The notes under the pieces were generated by a model. That model was not told where the DNA came from. It saw only the letters and a list, made by a program, of their open reading frames with translations, and did not search any database. From the NCBI GenBank assembly GCA_030523205.1, contig JAUNJD010000007.1, forward strand, positions 1 to 33,269: a stretch of 33,269 nucleotides of DNA, read 5' to 3'. The DNA is from Bacteroides sp. Lineage in GTDB: Bacteria; Bacteroidota; Bacteroidia; Bacteroidales; Bacteroidaceae. Below, in pieces: positions 26,045 through 33,269 of the stretch. A program made the position numbers and the translations under genes. How positions within the stretch are numbered: the first letter of the stretch is position 1; every line of letters begins with the position of its first letter.

Positions 26045-27901
26045 TTAATACCAATCATAGTTTGAAAGATTCGGATTGTCATTCAGATTGACATTGAATA
26101 TCGGCCAATATTGGTAAACATCCGGGTCGCGCAAGTAAACGTAGTTGATAACATCATCCAATGCATTGCTCTTGATCCATGTAGATGCAGCACCCTCGCT
26201 ATTGGTATATTCTTCGTATCCGCTGGGGTTGAGAGTCGTTTCTCCATAGTTCAAACCATACAGATTGAGTTCAGCAGCCGATGCAGTATAAGAAATGCTG
26301 TTGCGTGTCCATGCATAGTCGGTCATGTAGTAATACAAGTGTCCCGACAATTGGCTGTAAGGATGGTCTTCATCGTAGTCTTGCAACTCGACAAGTGCTT
26401 TCATCTTGGCAATGCTTTCGTCCATCTTGCTCTTCAGCATTCCCCAACGGATGAGGTCGGCTTTACGGATAAGTTCGCCGGCAAATTCAAATGCTCTTTC
26501 GTTGACGATGGCCTCGAACATGGCATCTTGGCTTGCAGAAGCAGCCGTTACGTATGCTGTAACTTCTGTGGCGCGGTTGCTGCTGGAGAATGCACGGTTA
26601 CGAATCTTCGTCAGATAAGGAGCTGCAGAAGACGGACCATTCAATTCATTTTCCAACTCGGCACGCATCAGCACAACATCAGCATAGCGCATGTACATCT
26701 TGTTGATACCGTCATCGTTACCGCTTGAGATGAAACGCTCGGTCCATTCATAACGCAACTTTCCGAAGCTCCAGCTGCTGAGCGATTGAAGAGTCTGTAC
26801 TTTGTTCTTCCAACGGAATGGGCAGCAAGTAATGTCGCGGCGAATGTCGTTAACCGAATAGTCGAAGTAGAAACTAGGCATCGGACCAACCTGGCTACCT
26901 TGTATCATGGAGGTCATGTCATCTGCCGATTCATGTCTGATTCCGAATGTGTACATGATACGTCCGCGGCATGGGTCGTTGCTATAACCAATTTCGAACA
27001 ACGATTCACTGCCTGCGCTGATTACGTCACCGGAAACTCCGTTGTTATTGAAAATGTCGGCAAAGTTGGATTTCAAGGCTACATAAGTACCTTCCTGATC
27101 CATCACGTCTTTACATGCTTGCAGGGCGATGGGGTAAAGTACATCTTTTGAAAGCTCTGCGTCGTTGCTCAAGCGGTTTGTACCGTCCGAACGTTGGGCA
27201 TAGCCGGCAGCTTGCATACAGACACGTGCCAAGAGACCTTTTACGAAAGCCTTGTTGATGCGCTCTACGGTTTCTGTCGCAGAGATTTCATTGGGCCATG
27301 CACAGAGGTCTTGTGCTTCCTGTAAGTCGGCAATGATTTGCTTGTAGATGACGTCGCGGTCTTCACGTTCAGGATACATATTGGTTGTGTTCAACGATTC
27401 GAAACGAGCCGGAACATCACCCCACATATTGATAAGGTCTACATAATGTAGTGCACGCAGCGTAATGGCCTCGCCCAACAACTGTTGCATATTGACGTCT
27501 GTAAGGTCGGCATATTCGCGAAGGCCTTCGATAGCCAAGTTTGCTTTTTCAATGGCCGAATAAATCTTTCCCCAAAGGTCTGTACCTGTTGTAGTATTCA
27601 TTTGGTCATTTCCTGCACCTGCGTTATAGGTTGCTAGGTCAGCTTTTCCGTCGGCACCGTCCGAACTGTTGTAGAATTCGATATCCGTATTGTAACCGTA
27701 CCAAATGGAGCGTGCACGGTAGTTCTGCTGTCCAAATTCGTTGTAGATATTCGAGATAGTTCCTTCAGCATAGTCGTAGTTGCTGAAGATATTGTTTCCA
27801 TCCAAAGACGAAGAGGATGTCTGATCCAAAAAGTCATTGCAAGAAGACAGGCCTCCTAGAAGAGCAACAGCTGTCAGTGATTTAAATATTATATTTTTCA
27901 T
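26045..27901 (-). CDS. SusD-like surface glycan-binding lipoprotein (PUL 2)
   Basis: Partner of the PUL 2 SusC transporter. The 618 residues start with a lipoprotein signal (MKNIIFKSLTAVALLGGLSSC, Cys21) and NDFLDQ, which is typical of SusD proteins. TPR-like helices include GEAITLRALHYVDLINMWGDVPA and GLLARVCMQAAGYAQRSDG. The RagB/SusD C-terminal region includes MYMRYADVVLMRAELENEL and YLTKIRNRAF, then IVNERAFEFAGELIRKADLIRWGML. The start is 14 nt behind the susC stop. Length and motifs are normal. By context with PL1 and DUF5123 it likely binds pectic oligosaccharides. Confidence 0.95.
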   Translation of the reverse strand: MKNIIFKSLTAVALLGGLSSCNDFLDQTSSSSLDGNNIFSNYDYAEGTISNIYNEFGQQNYRARSIWYGYNTDIEFYNSSDGADGKADLATYNAGAGNDQMNTTTGTDLWGKIYSAIEKANLAIEGLREYADLTDVNMQQLLGEAITLRALHYVDLINMWGDVPARFESLNTTNMYPEREDRDVIYKQIIADLQEAQDLCAWPNEISATETVERINKAFVKGLLARVCMQAAGYAQRSDGTNRLSNDAELSKDVLYPIALQACKDVMDQEGTYVALKSNFADIFNNNGVSGDVISAGSESLFEIGYSNDPCRGRIMYTFGIRHESADDMTSMIQGSQVGPMPSFYFDYSVNDIRRDITCCPFRWKNKVQTLQSLSSWSFGKLRYEWTERFISSGNDDGINKMYMRYADVVLMRAELENELNGPSSAAPYLTKIRNRAFSSSNRATEVTAYVTAASASQDAMFEAIVNERAFEFAGELIRKADLIRWGMLKSKMDESIAKMKALVELQDYDEDHPYSQLSGHLYYYMTDYAWTRNSISYTASAAELNLYGLNYGETTLNPSGYEEYTNSEGAASTWIKSNALDDVINYVYLRDPDVYQYWPIFNVNLNDNPNLSNYDWY

Positions 27902-27915
27902 ATATGTTATCGTTT

Positions 27916-30900
27916 TTAGAAGTTCAAGTTGAGACCAATTACAAACTGACGGCTCTTGGGATATGCGGAGTAGTCAACACCCGGAGTCAAGGCTGTTTTG
28001 TTTCGTGTAGAAACTTCAGGGTCGAAACCTGAATAACCCGTCAGGCAGAATACATTGTAGCATGTACCATAGAAACGCAGACTATTAATACCAACCTTCT
28101 TCGTCAAAGTCTGAGGCAAGGTGTAGCCGATGGTCAGAGTTGACAGACGCAAGAAAGAACCATCTTCAACGGCCCAGTCGCTCAAGATGAAAGGTGTATA
28201 AGGTGACCACATAGTGGTGTTAGCATTCATGGTAGCCAATTGGTCGAGGTCTGTAACCAAATTACCATCAGAGTCAAGGTTTGTCCAGCGTTTGCCGGAG
28301 GCCATGACGTCAATCATGTTACGATAGTAATATTGGTAAGATGACGTATATTCGATTTTGTTTGCGTTGTAAACGTCGTTGCCAATGCTGTAAGTGAAGT
28401 TGGCACTGATGTCGAAGCCGTAAACACGTCCTGAGATGTTGAAACCACCACTTGCAGTAGGATTCGTGTCGCCAATGACGGTACGGTCGTTTTCGTCGAT
28501 AACACCATCATCATTGAGGTCTTTCAGTTTCAAAGCACCCGGACGGAGGTATTTGGAACCAATTACACTTTCGTTGCTTACAACATCGCTTTTCAGTGTC
28601 CAGCTGCTGCCATCGTATGCTTCGAAATCGCTTGCTTCGTAGCGACCGTCGCTGATGTAGCCATAAATTTCTCCAACCGGACGACCGGGCTTCACAATGT
28701 AGTCATCCTGAATCTGGGTAGATGCCCAACCGGAAGATGCGCTATATTCTGTCAAAGTGCTGAGGTCGTTTACCTTATTCTTGTTAAATCCGATGTTACC
28801 ACTGATTGACAAACCATAGTTCTTGGTATTGATGGCATTCCACGTAATGGATACTTCGAAACCTTTGTTCTGGGTTTCTCCAATGTTGCGGTATTGGTAG
28901 TTGTATCCCGAACCGGAAACCGGGAAAGCGATGAGCAGGTCTTTCGTGGTATTCCAGTAGTATTCAAAGCTACCGGTCAGCTTTCCGCCAAACAACGTAT
29001 AGTCCAAACCTACGTTACGTGTAATGGTCGTTTCCCATTTAAGGTCGGGATTGGAAGCGTATGTAACGGTAGAACCTTGGTCGGCTACAACACCTGTGGT
29101 CCAGTATGAGGTAAACTGGTGAAGCCAAGTTGTGGAGGCTGACGACCAAACGGGAGAAGTCTGATCGGACGGGATGTTGTTGTTACCGGCTGTACCGTAA
29201 GAAACGCGGAGCTTTAAGTCGTCCAACCAAGTGCGAGTGTTTTCCATGAAGTTCTCACTTGAAATACGCCATGCGACAGCTGCCGAAGGGAAGTATCCCC
29301 AGCGATTCTCTTTCTCGAACTTAGAAGAACCATCGGCACGGAATGTAGCACTTACCAAATACTTGTCTTGGAAGTTATAGTTGGCACGGGCAAAGAAAGA
29401 GAGCAGGTTGTCATCAGCATTGTTGTACTTATTGATGTAGTAAGGAGTACCCTGTGAAGACAAGCTCCATGCCTGGGCAGCAGTGAAGGCTTCCGGATAA
29501 TATCTTAGGCGGTCTTCGTTCAAAGAGCTCTTTTTGTTGATGGTTTCTTCACCAATCAAAAGGCTCAGACTGTGATCCTTGTTTTTGATGATATCCTTGA
29601 AGTCGTAATTGATTGTATTCGTATTGCGGAAGGTCTTACGTTGTGTATCGGAGAAGTATGCCATAGGCAGGCTGTTACCGTTCTCACGTGAGTTGTAAGT
29701 TGAAGTACCGTAGTATTTCTTGTCGGTATTATAATACCAATCCAAACCAAATTCTGTCTTGAACTTGAAGTTTTTGAAGATTTCCCAACTGAAGCTACCG
29801 TTCATGTTGAAAGTTTGGCGTTTCTGTTGACGGTCTGTATCATATACAGATGTAACAGGGTTGGTCAATTGGAAGTCAGGGTCGTATCCTTCGCTCAAGT
29901 CAGCAAAGTTGAACATCGGGTAAATCATCACGTTCTTCATACGAGAGTCGGCGGAAGAAACCTCCGTCTTGCTTTCGTTGGCACCGGCACCGTTTACACT
30001 CGTGTTGGCATAACGGATAGAGAAGTCAAGGCTGACTTTGTTGTTAACCTTGTGGTTCATCTTCAAACTTAAGTTGTCGCGCTTGAAAGAAGAGTTCAAC
30101 ATGATAGCCTTGTCGTTCATGTGGGCATAGCCGAAGTTGAATTTCGTCTTTTCAGAACCACCACTGATTGTGATGCTGTGATTGAAAGTATGTCCCGTAC
30201 GACCAAATACGATGTCCTGCCAGTCGTTTGTCGGTGCATCTTCATAAAGGTCAGCATCCTGCCAGTTGCCGAAGAGGTCAGTGAATTTGCTCTCATTGTC
30301 GTTCAGCAGGGCTAATTCACGTTGCCATGTTACGTAATCCATTGCTCCCAGTGTATTCAGTGTCTTGGCCATCTTCTTCCAAGAATAATAAGCATTGTAG
30401 GAAACGCTTACCTTACCTTCTTTACCGGACTTGGTTGTTACCAAAATTACACCGTTTGCACCACGAGAACCATAGATGGCTGTTGAGGAGGCATCCTTCA
30501 GGATGGTCATGTCTTCAATGTCAGAAGCGGGGATATCGCTGATAGATTCTACCGGGAAGCCATCGACTACGAACAACGGAGTGTTGTCGCCCGTAATAGA
30601 ACCACCACCACGTACGCGAATCTTTAAGTCGGCATCGGGCGAACCTTCAGTTGTTACGATTTGCACACCGGCCATCTTACCTTGCAGGGCCTCAGTGGCA
30701 GATGCTACCGGAACAGCTGCAAGTGCTTCCGAATTTACCGTTGCTACGGAACCGGTCAAGTCTTTCTTCTTCACCGAACCATAACCGATAACCACAACCT
30801 CTTCCAGGGCTTGTGCGTCATCTGACATTACAATGTTAATCACGTTTTGTCCCTTGACAGCGACTTCTTGGGTCGTCATACCCACGAAGGAGAAAACCAA

Positions 30901-31134
30901 CGTGGAGTTGGCCGGGACACTGAGAGAGTAGTTACCGTCAATGTCGGTAATTGTACCATTAGTGGTATTCCCTTTTTGTACTACAGAAGCACCGATAACG
31001 GTTTCTCCTGTCTTGTCTGTCACAGTACCTTTTACGGTTACATTTTGCGCGGATACGCTAAGCGAAAAAACCGCTACTAAGAAGAACAATAGCGCGGCGC
31101 GCATGTTTTTCATCTTGTTAGACATTCTTTGCAT
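27916..31134 (-). CDS. SusC-like TonB-dependent outer-membrane transporter (PUL 2)
   Basis: Outer-membrane importer of the second PUL, probably for oligogalacturonides. The 1072 residues have a signal peptide (MRAALLFFLVAVFSLSVSAQ), a CarboxypepD_reg-like domain (VTVKGTVTDKTGETVIGASV), a TonB-box-like EEVVVIGYG, a plug (LQGKMAGVQIVTTEGSPDADLKIRVRG; LFVVDGFPV; MTILKDASSTAIYGSRGANG) and a beta barrel ending FVIGLNLNF. Starts at 31134, 31125, 31113 or 31104 are all possible; the leader from the promoter at 31201 fits any of them. The signal peptide is unaffected in practice. First gene of the susC-susD-DUF5123 operon. Confidence 0.95.
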   Translation of the reverse strand: MQRMSNKMKNMRAALLFFLVAVFSLSVSAQNVTVKGTVTDKTGETVIGASVVQKGNTTNGTITDIDGNYSLSVPANSTLVFSFVGMTTQEVAVKGQNVINIVMSDDAQALEEVVVIGYGSVKKKDLTGSVATVNSEALAAVPVASATEALQGKMAGVQIVTTEGSPDADLKIRVRGGGSITGDNTPLFVVDGFPVESISDIPASDIEDMTILKDASSTAIYGSRGANGVILVTTKSGKEGKVSVSYNAYYSWKKMAKTLNTLGAMDYVTWQRELALLNDNESKFTDLFGNWQDADLYEDAPTNDWQDIVFGRTGHTFNHSITISGGSEKTKFNFGYAHMNDKAIMLNSSFKRDNLSLKMNHKVNNKVSLDFSIRYANTSVNGAGANESKTEVSSADSRMKNVMIYPMFNFADLSEGYDPDFQLTNPVTSVYDTDRQQKRQTFNMNGSFSWEIFKNFKFKTEFGLDWYYNTDKKYYGTSTYNSRENGNSLPMAYFSDTQRKTFRNTNTINYDFKDIIKNKDHSLSLLIGEETINKKSSLNEDRLRYYPEAFTAAQAWSLSSQGTPYYINKYNNADDNLLSFFARANYNFQDKYLVSATFRADGSSKFEKENRWGYFPSAAVAWRISSENFMENTRTWLDDLKLRVSYGTAGNNNIPSDQTSPVWSSASTTWLHQFTSYWTTGVVADQGSTVTYASNPDLKWETTITRNVGLDYTLFGGKLTGSFEYYWNTTKDLLIAFPVSGSGYNYQYRNIGETQNKGFEVSITWNAINTKNYGLSISGNIGFNKNKVNDLSTLTEYSASSGWASTQIQDDYIVKPGRPVGEIYGYISDGRYEASDFEAYDGSSWTLKSDVVSNESVIGSKYLRPGALKLKDLNDDGVIDENDRTVIGDTNPTASGGFNISGRVYGFDISANFTYSIGNDVYNANKIEYTSSYQYYYRNMIDVMASGKRWTNLDSDGNLVTDLDQLATMNANTTMWSPYTPFILSDWAVEDGSFLRLSTLTIGYTLPQTLTKKVGINSLRFYGTCYNVFCLTGYSGFDPEVSTRNKTALTPGVDYSAYPKSRQFVIGLNLNF

Positions 31135-31200
31135 GGTTATAAATTAAAAATGAATTATTCTATTGTGGGTGTGTTCGTAAACACCGTTAATTCTCCGGTG

Positions 31201-31252
31201 CAAATGTATGGAAGCCTAAAAAAACAAATGTGGAAATATTGTTTTTAGGCTT
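31201..31252 (-). promoter_or_regulatory. PUL 2 susC promoter with 11-bp inverted-repeat operator candidate
   Basis: On the minus strand a -7 element TACATTTG lies at 31208-31201. Immediately upstream, AAGCCTAAAAA (31212-31222) and TTTTTAGGCTT (31242-31252) form a perfect 11-bp inverted repeat with a 19-nt spacer that covers the -33 zone, where a TTTG sits at 31228-31225. It could be a regulator-binding site, for example for the HTCS, or an mRNA-independent DNA palindrome. It is too far upstream of the transcript start to act as a leader hairpin. Confidence 0.6.
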
Positions 31253-31264
31253 GTATTTTTTGTT

Positions 31265-31297
31265 CCTGCTGCCTTTTTAACGATGAAAGGCAGCAGG
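31265..31297 (-). terminator. Hairpin after the pectate lyase gene
   Basis: CCTGCTGCCTTT (31265-31276) pairs perfectly with AAAGGCAGCAGG (31286-31297) around a 9-nt loop, 17 nt after the pectate lyase stop. No T-run follows on the minus strand (GAACAAAAAAT), so it may be a processing or stability hairpin rather than a classical intrinsic terminator. Confidence 0.55.
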
Positions 31298-31313
31298 GGA
31301 CGTGTTTGTGGGC

Positions 31314-32840
31314 TTATTTGACAACGCTGCTAACCAATTCGTTCAGATAGACTTCGAGGTTGGTGTATTCGGGGCTTAGGATGTATTTGCTTCCGTCGGC
31401 TGCATCTTCAGGGTTCAGTCCGTGTGCTTTTTCCCATTCGTCGGGCATTCCGTCCTTGTCGGTGTCCAGCGGAGTCGGTTCCGATTTGTATTCGGGCCAG
31501 CCGCCTACGTCGGCCGGACGGTCAATCATACCGTTGGTGCTGCCGTGCGAGCCTTCGTAGGTATAGTTGCCCTTGCGGGTTTCTTCCACGATACGGGCAT
31601 CGATGACGTCGCGTTTCAATGAAGCACCGGCATACTGAAGTACGTCTTTATACGCTTTGCGGGCTGGCTGGAGCGAAGTGTGTTCGGCTATATCGAACGG
31701 TGTTTTGGAGAGCAGCTCCTTTTCGGGCGCAAAGTCTTTCTTAACGATAAAACCGAACGTATTGTCGTGTTGTATCTTATAAATCTCAGGTTTCTGTTTA
31801 TCGGTCAGTTTGGGGCAAGTTGCGTCTACATAGTTGCCTTTGAAGTGGAATACACCGTGCGTTCCTGCCACATTCTTGTTCTTGCCATCGTCTGCGTATG
31901 CTGTGAATAGACGTTTGTATGAACTCTTGGTTGCCGTGAAGGGACCGGGCTTGTAGTAATTGTTCAGGAAGTTGTAGGAACCGCCTTCGCCCGCGTATGC
32001 TCCGTCGCTTCCGTAGTTGTATATGACGTTGTTGAACAGCTCCACCTTTTCAGCATCGGGGTTGCCCGTGTAGCGGCTGCCGCAGAGGCGTGGCGTACGG
32101 TTGGTATGATGGGCCAACAGGTTGTGATGGAAACTTGCAGGTTGTCCGCCCCACAGGCCTCCGTAGCCGTGTGCCCCTTTCTCATGAATGGAGTTGGCAA
32201 GGCTTTCGCTGATGATGCACCATTGCAGGGTGAAATTGGTGTTGTCGTAGAAAGAGGCACATTCGTCCGTGCTCCAGCTCATGGAGCAGTGGTCGATAAT
32301 GATGTTGGTGTGGTGTTTGAAACCATTCATGGCATCATCGCCTTTTTGCTTGATGTCATCGCCCATGCGTGAACGGATGAAACGGATGATGACGTTGTCT
32401 GCTTGTACGCCAAGCGTATAATTTTTGAGGCAAATACCGTCACCCGGAGCGGTCTGTCCGGCAATGGTCAAGTCTCCGTTGTTGATTTTGAGGGGCGATT
32501 GCAGCTCAATGATGCCACTCACCGCAAACACAATGGTGCGCGGCCCTTTCTTACGGATAGCCCATCGCAAGGTGCCTTCCGTTCCATCGTCTGCCAATGA
32601 GGTCACTGTATAGACAGCTCCTCCGGCACCACCGGTAGTGTACTTTCCGGCTCCATCGGCTCCGGGAAATGCAGGTATCTTGGAACGATCGGGGGTGGGG
32701 TATTCTTCCGGACGTTGTGCGGTGGCAGACGTGATGCCATCTACGGATGATTTTTCAGTAGTTAACGGATGGGGCAAAGTGAAAGCCATTGTCAGCATAC
32801 CAACAGTGAGGGTAGCTATGCCTAAAAGTAATTTACTCAT
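31314..32840 (-). CDS. PL1 family pectate lyase, secreted
   Basis: Polysaccharide lyase cleaving homogalacturonan by calcium-dependent beta-elimination. ATG 32840 is chosen because the in-frame ATG at 32867 lies inside the -7 element. From 32840 the protein begins MSKLLLGIATLTVGMLTMAF, a signal peptide. The 508 residues contain the PL1 start FPGADGAGKYTTGGAGGAVYTVTSLADDGTEGTLRWAI. The right-handed beta-helix follows (TIVFAVSGIIELQ; LTIAGQTAPGDGI; NIIIDHCSMSWSTDE; ASFHHNLLAHHTNRTPR). The HTNRTPR segment holds the likely catalytic Arg region. Near the C-terminus DTDKDGMPDEWE is a calcium-binding loop of the thrombospondin type 3 kind. It has its own promoter and lies 179 nt upstream of susC on the same strand, the main evidence that PUL 2 targets pectin. 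Confidence 0.92.
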   Translation of the reverse strand: MSKLLLGIATLTVGMLTMAFTLPHPLTTEKSSVDGITSATAQRPEEYPTPDRSKIPAFPGADGAGKYTTGGAGGAVYTVTSLADDGTEGTLRWAIRKKGPRTIVFAVSGIIELQSPLKINNGDLTIAGQTAPGDGICLKNYTLGVQADNVIIRFIRSRMGDDIKQKGDDAMNGFKHHTNIIIDHCSMSWSTDECASFYDNTNFTLQWCIISESLANSIHEKGAHGYGGLWGGQPASFHHNLLAHHTNRTPRLCGSRYTGNPDAEKVELFNNVIYNYGSDGAYAGEGGSYNFLNNYYKPGPFTATKSSYKRLFTAYADDGKNKNVAGTHGVFHFKGNYVDATCPKLTDKQKPEIYKIQHDNTFGFIVKKDFAPEKELLSKTPFDIAEHTSLQPARKAYKDVLQYAGASLKRDVIDARIVEETRKGNYTYEGSHGSTNGMIDRPADVGGWPEYKSEPTPLDTDKDGMPDEWEKAHGLNPEDAADGSKYILSPEYTNLEVYLNELVSSVVK

Positions 32841-32864
32841 TGTTTTTCCGGTTATTAGTCTGGG

Positions 32865-32872
32865 CAAAGGTA
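32865..32872 (-). promoter_or_regulatory. -7 element of the pectate lyase gene
   Basis: Minus-strand TACCTTTG fits TAnnTTTG. Transcription would begin near 32858, leaving a leader of about 18 nt to ATG 32840. This decides the start codon of the lyase. Confidence 0.65.
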
Positions 32873-32978
32873 GCCATCCGTCAGAACTACTGTGTGTAAA
32901 AACTGACTTTTTATCTCCGAAACATCAGTAAAAAATGTGATTCCGATTGATAATTCAGGTTGCCTTATGAACAGGTCT

Positions 32979-33131
32979 GCTCCGTACCAAGTCCGTACCT
33001 TCTCCGTACATGCTCCACTCTTCGGCCACTTTTCGCCCAAATCTACTCCTTATTTGTTCATTTGTGCTAATAAAGGTTAATAAAAGGGGTGATACGGACC
33101 AGGTACGGACTTGGTACGGAGCAGGTACGGA
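32979..33131. repeat. Convergent 11-bp TACGGA iterons with 21-bp inverted repeat
   Basis: TCCGTA occurs at 32981, 32992 and 33003, and the reverse complement TACGGA at 33093, 33104, 33115 and 33126, every 11 bp in both clusters. Arms 32979-32999 and 33102-33122 are perfect 21-bp inverted copies of each other (core GGTACGGAC then TTGGTACGGAGC on the right). About 100 bp of AT-rich DNA separates them. Confidence 0.85.
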
Positions 33132-33225
33132 GCGGGTGTGAAGAGTGTTATGTAATGATAATCTGTTGATTCATATACTGTTAATGACTAAATATGAGAA
33201 TAAATGCATAAAAACGGGAGAACAC

Positions 33226-33269
33226 GTTGCCACGACATGGGGGTGTGGCAACGTGGCAACATGGCAACG
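33226..33269. repeat. 8-bp GTGGCAAC tandem repeat with inverted copy, cut by window edge
   Basis: GTGGCAAC, GTGGCAAC and ATGGCAAC lie head to tail at 33245-33268. The inverted copy GTTGCCAC is at 33226-33233. The array probably continues beyond the window. Confidence 0.7.

Larger units (their letters stand above)
32841..33269. other. Gene-free right end: lyase promoter, iterons, tandem repeats
   Basis: No supported gene is present in the last 429 bp. The stretch holds the pectate lyase promoter, two convergent clusters of TACGGA/TCCGTA boxes (32979-33131), AT-rich DNA with TTAATAAAGG-like repeats between and after them, and an 8-bp tandem repeat running to the edge. Confidence 0.75.

Noticed and set aside
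26111..26728. 205-codon plus-strand ORF inside susD of PUL 2
   Set aside because: It is a shadow of the SusD C-terminal region without domain or promoter support.
32979..33131. CRISPR array
   Set aside because: The repeat unit is only ~11 bp with almost no spacer, part of the array is inverted, and no cas gene is visible.

Overview
The window looks like chromosome of a gut-type Bacteroidales (Bacteroides or Phocaeicola-like). The evidence is two tandem susC/susD pairs, a hybrid two-component system (HTCS) regulator, lipoprotein signal peptides, and promoters that match the Bacteroides -7 consensus TAnnTTTG and lack strong Shine-Dalgarno sequences. I cannot name a species. No tRNA, rRNA, CRISPR array or insertion sequence was seen.

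Region 1 (1-16557, plus strand) is a polysaccharide utilization locus (PUL). It begins with a DUF6377-type membrane/HTH protein whose 5' end looks degenerate (85-1311). It continues with a GH3 lipoprotein (1507-3894), SusC (4391-7633), SusD (7647-9482), a DUF6057-like multispan membrane protein (9652-11427), and a tight GH30-GH3-GH43 operon (11618-16557). Three transcription units here (GH3, susCD, GH30-GH3-GH43) are headed by the same 134-bp promoter module. Each copy has four GTAC boxes and a -7 element at identical relative positions. The copy before susC is followed by the decayed 5' end of a GH30-like gene. The substrate is unresolved: GH30+GH3 fits a beta-linked glucan or xylan-type backbone, and the GH43 suggests xylose or arabinose.

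Region 2 (16564-22393) holds a secreted alpha/beta-hydrolase esterase (minus strand) divergent from a full-length HTCS sensor/regulator (plus strand).

Region 3 (22573-24443) holds a small secreted HMA-fold-like protein with no cysteine and a long charged tail, a convergent PD-(D/E)XK (Rpn/YhgA-like) nuclease, and a gene-free stretch with a nested palindromic repeat cluster.

Region 4 (24444-32840, minus strand) is a second PUL. A secreted PL1-type pectate lyase is followed by a susC-susD-DUF4957/DUF5123 operon. This gene set is typical of pectin (homogalacturonan) loci. The HTCS and esterase lie between the two PULs and could serve the pectin locus, but this is not proven by the sequence.

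Region 5 (32841-33269) is non-coding. It holds the lyase promoter, a convergent array of 11-bp TACGGA iterons forming a 21-bp perfect inverted repeat, and an 8-bp GTGGCAAC tandem repeat cut off by the window edge.
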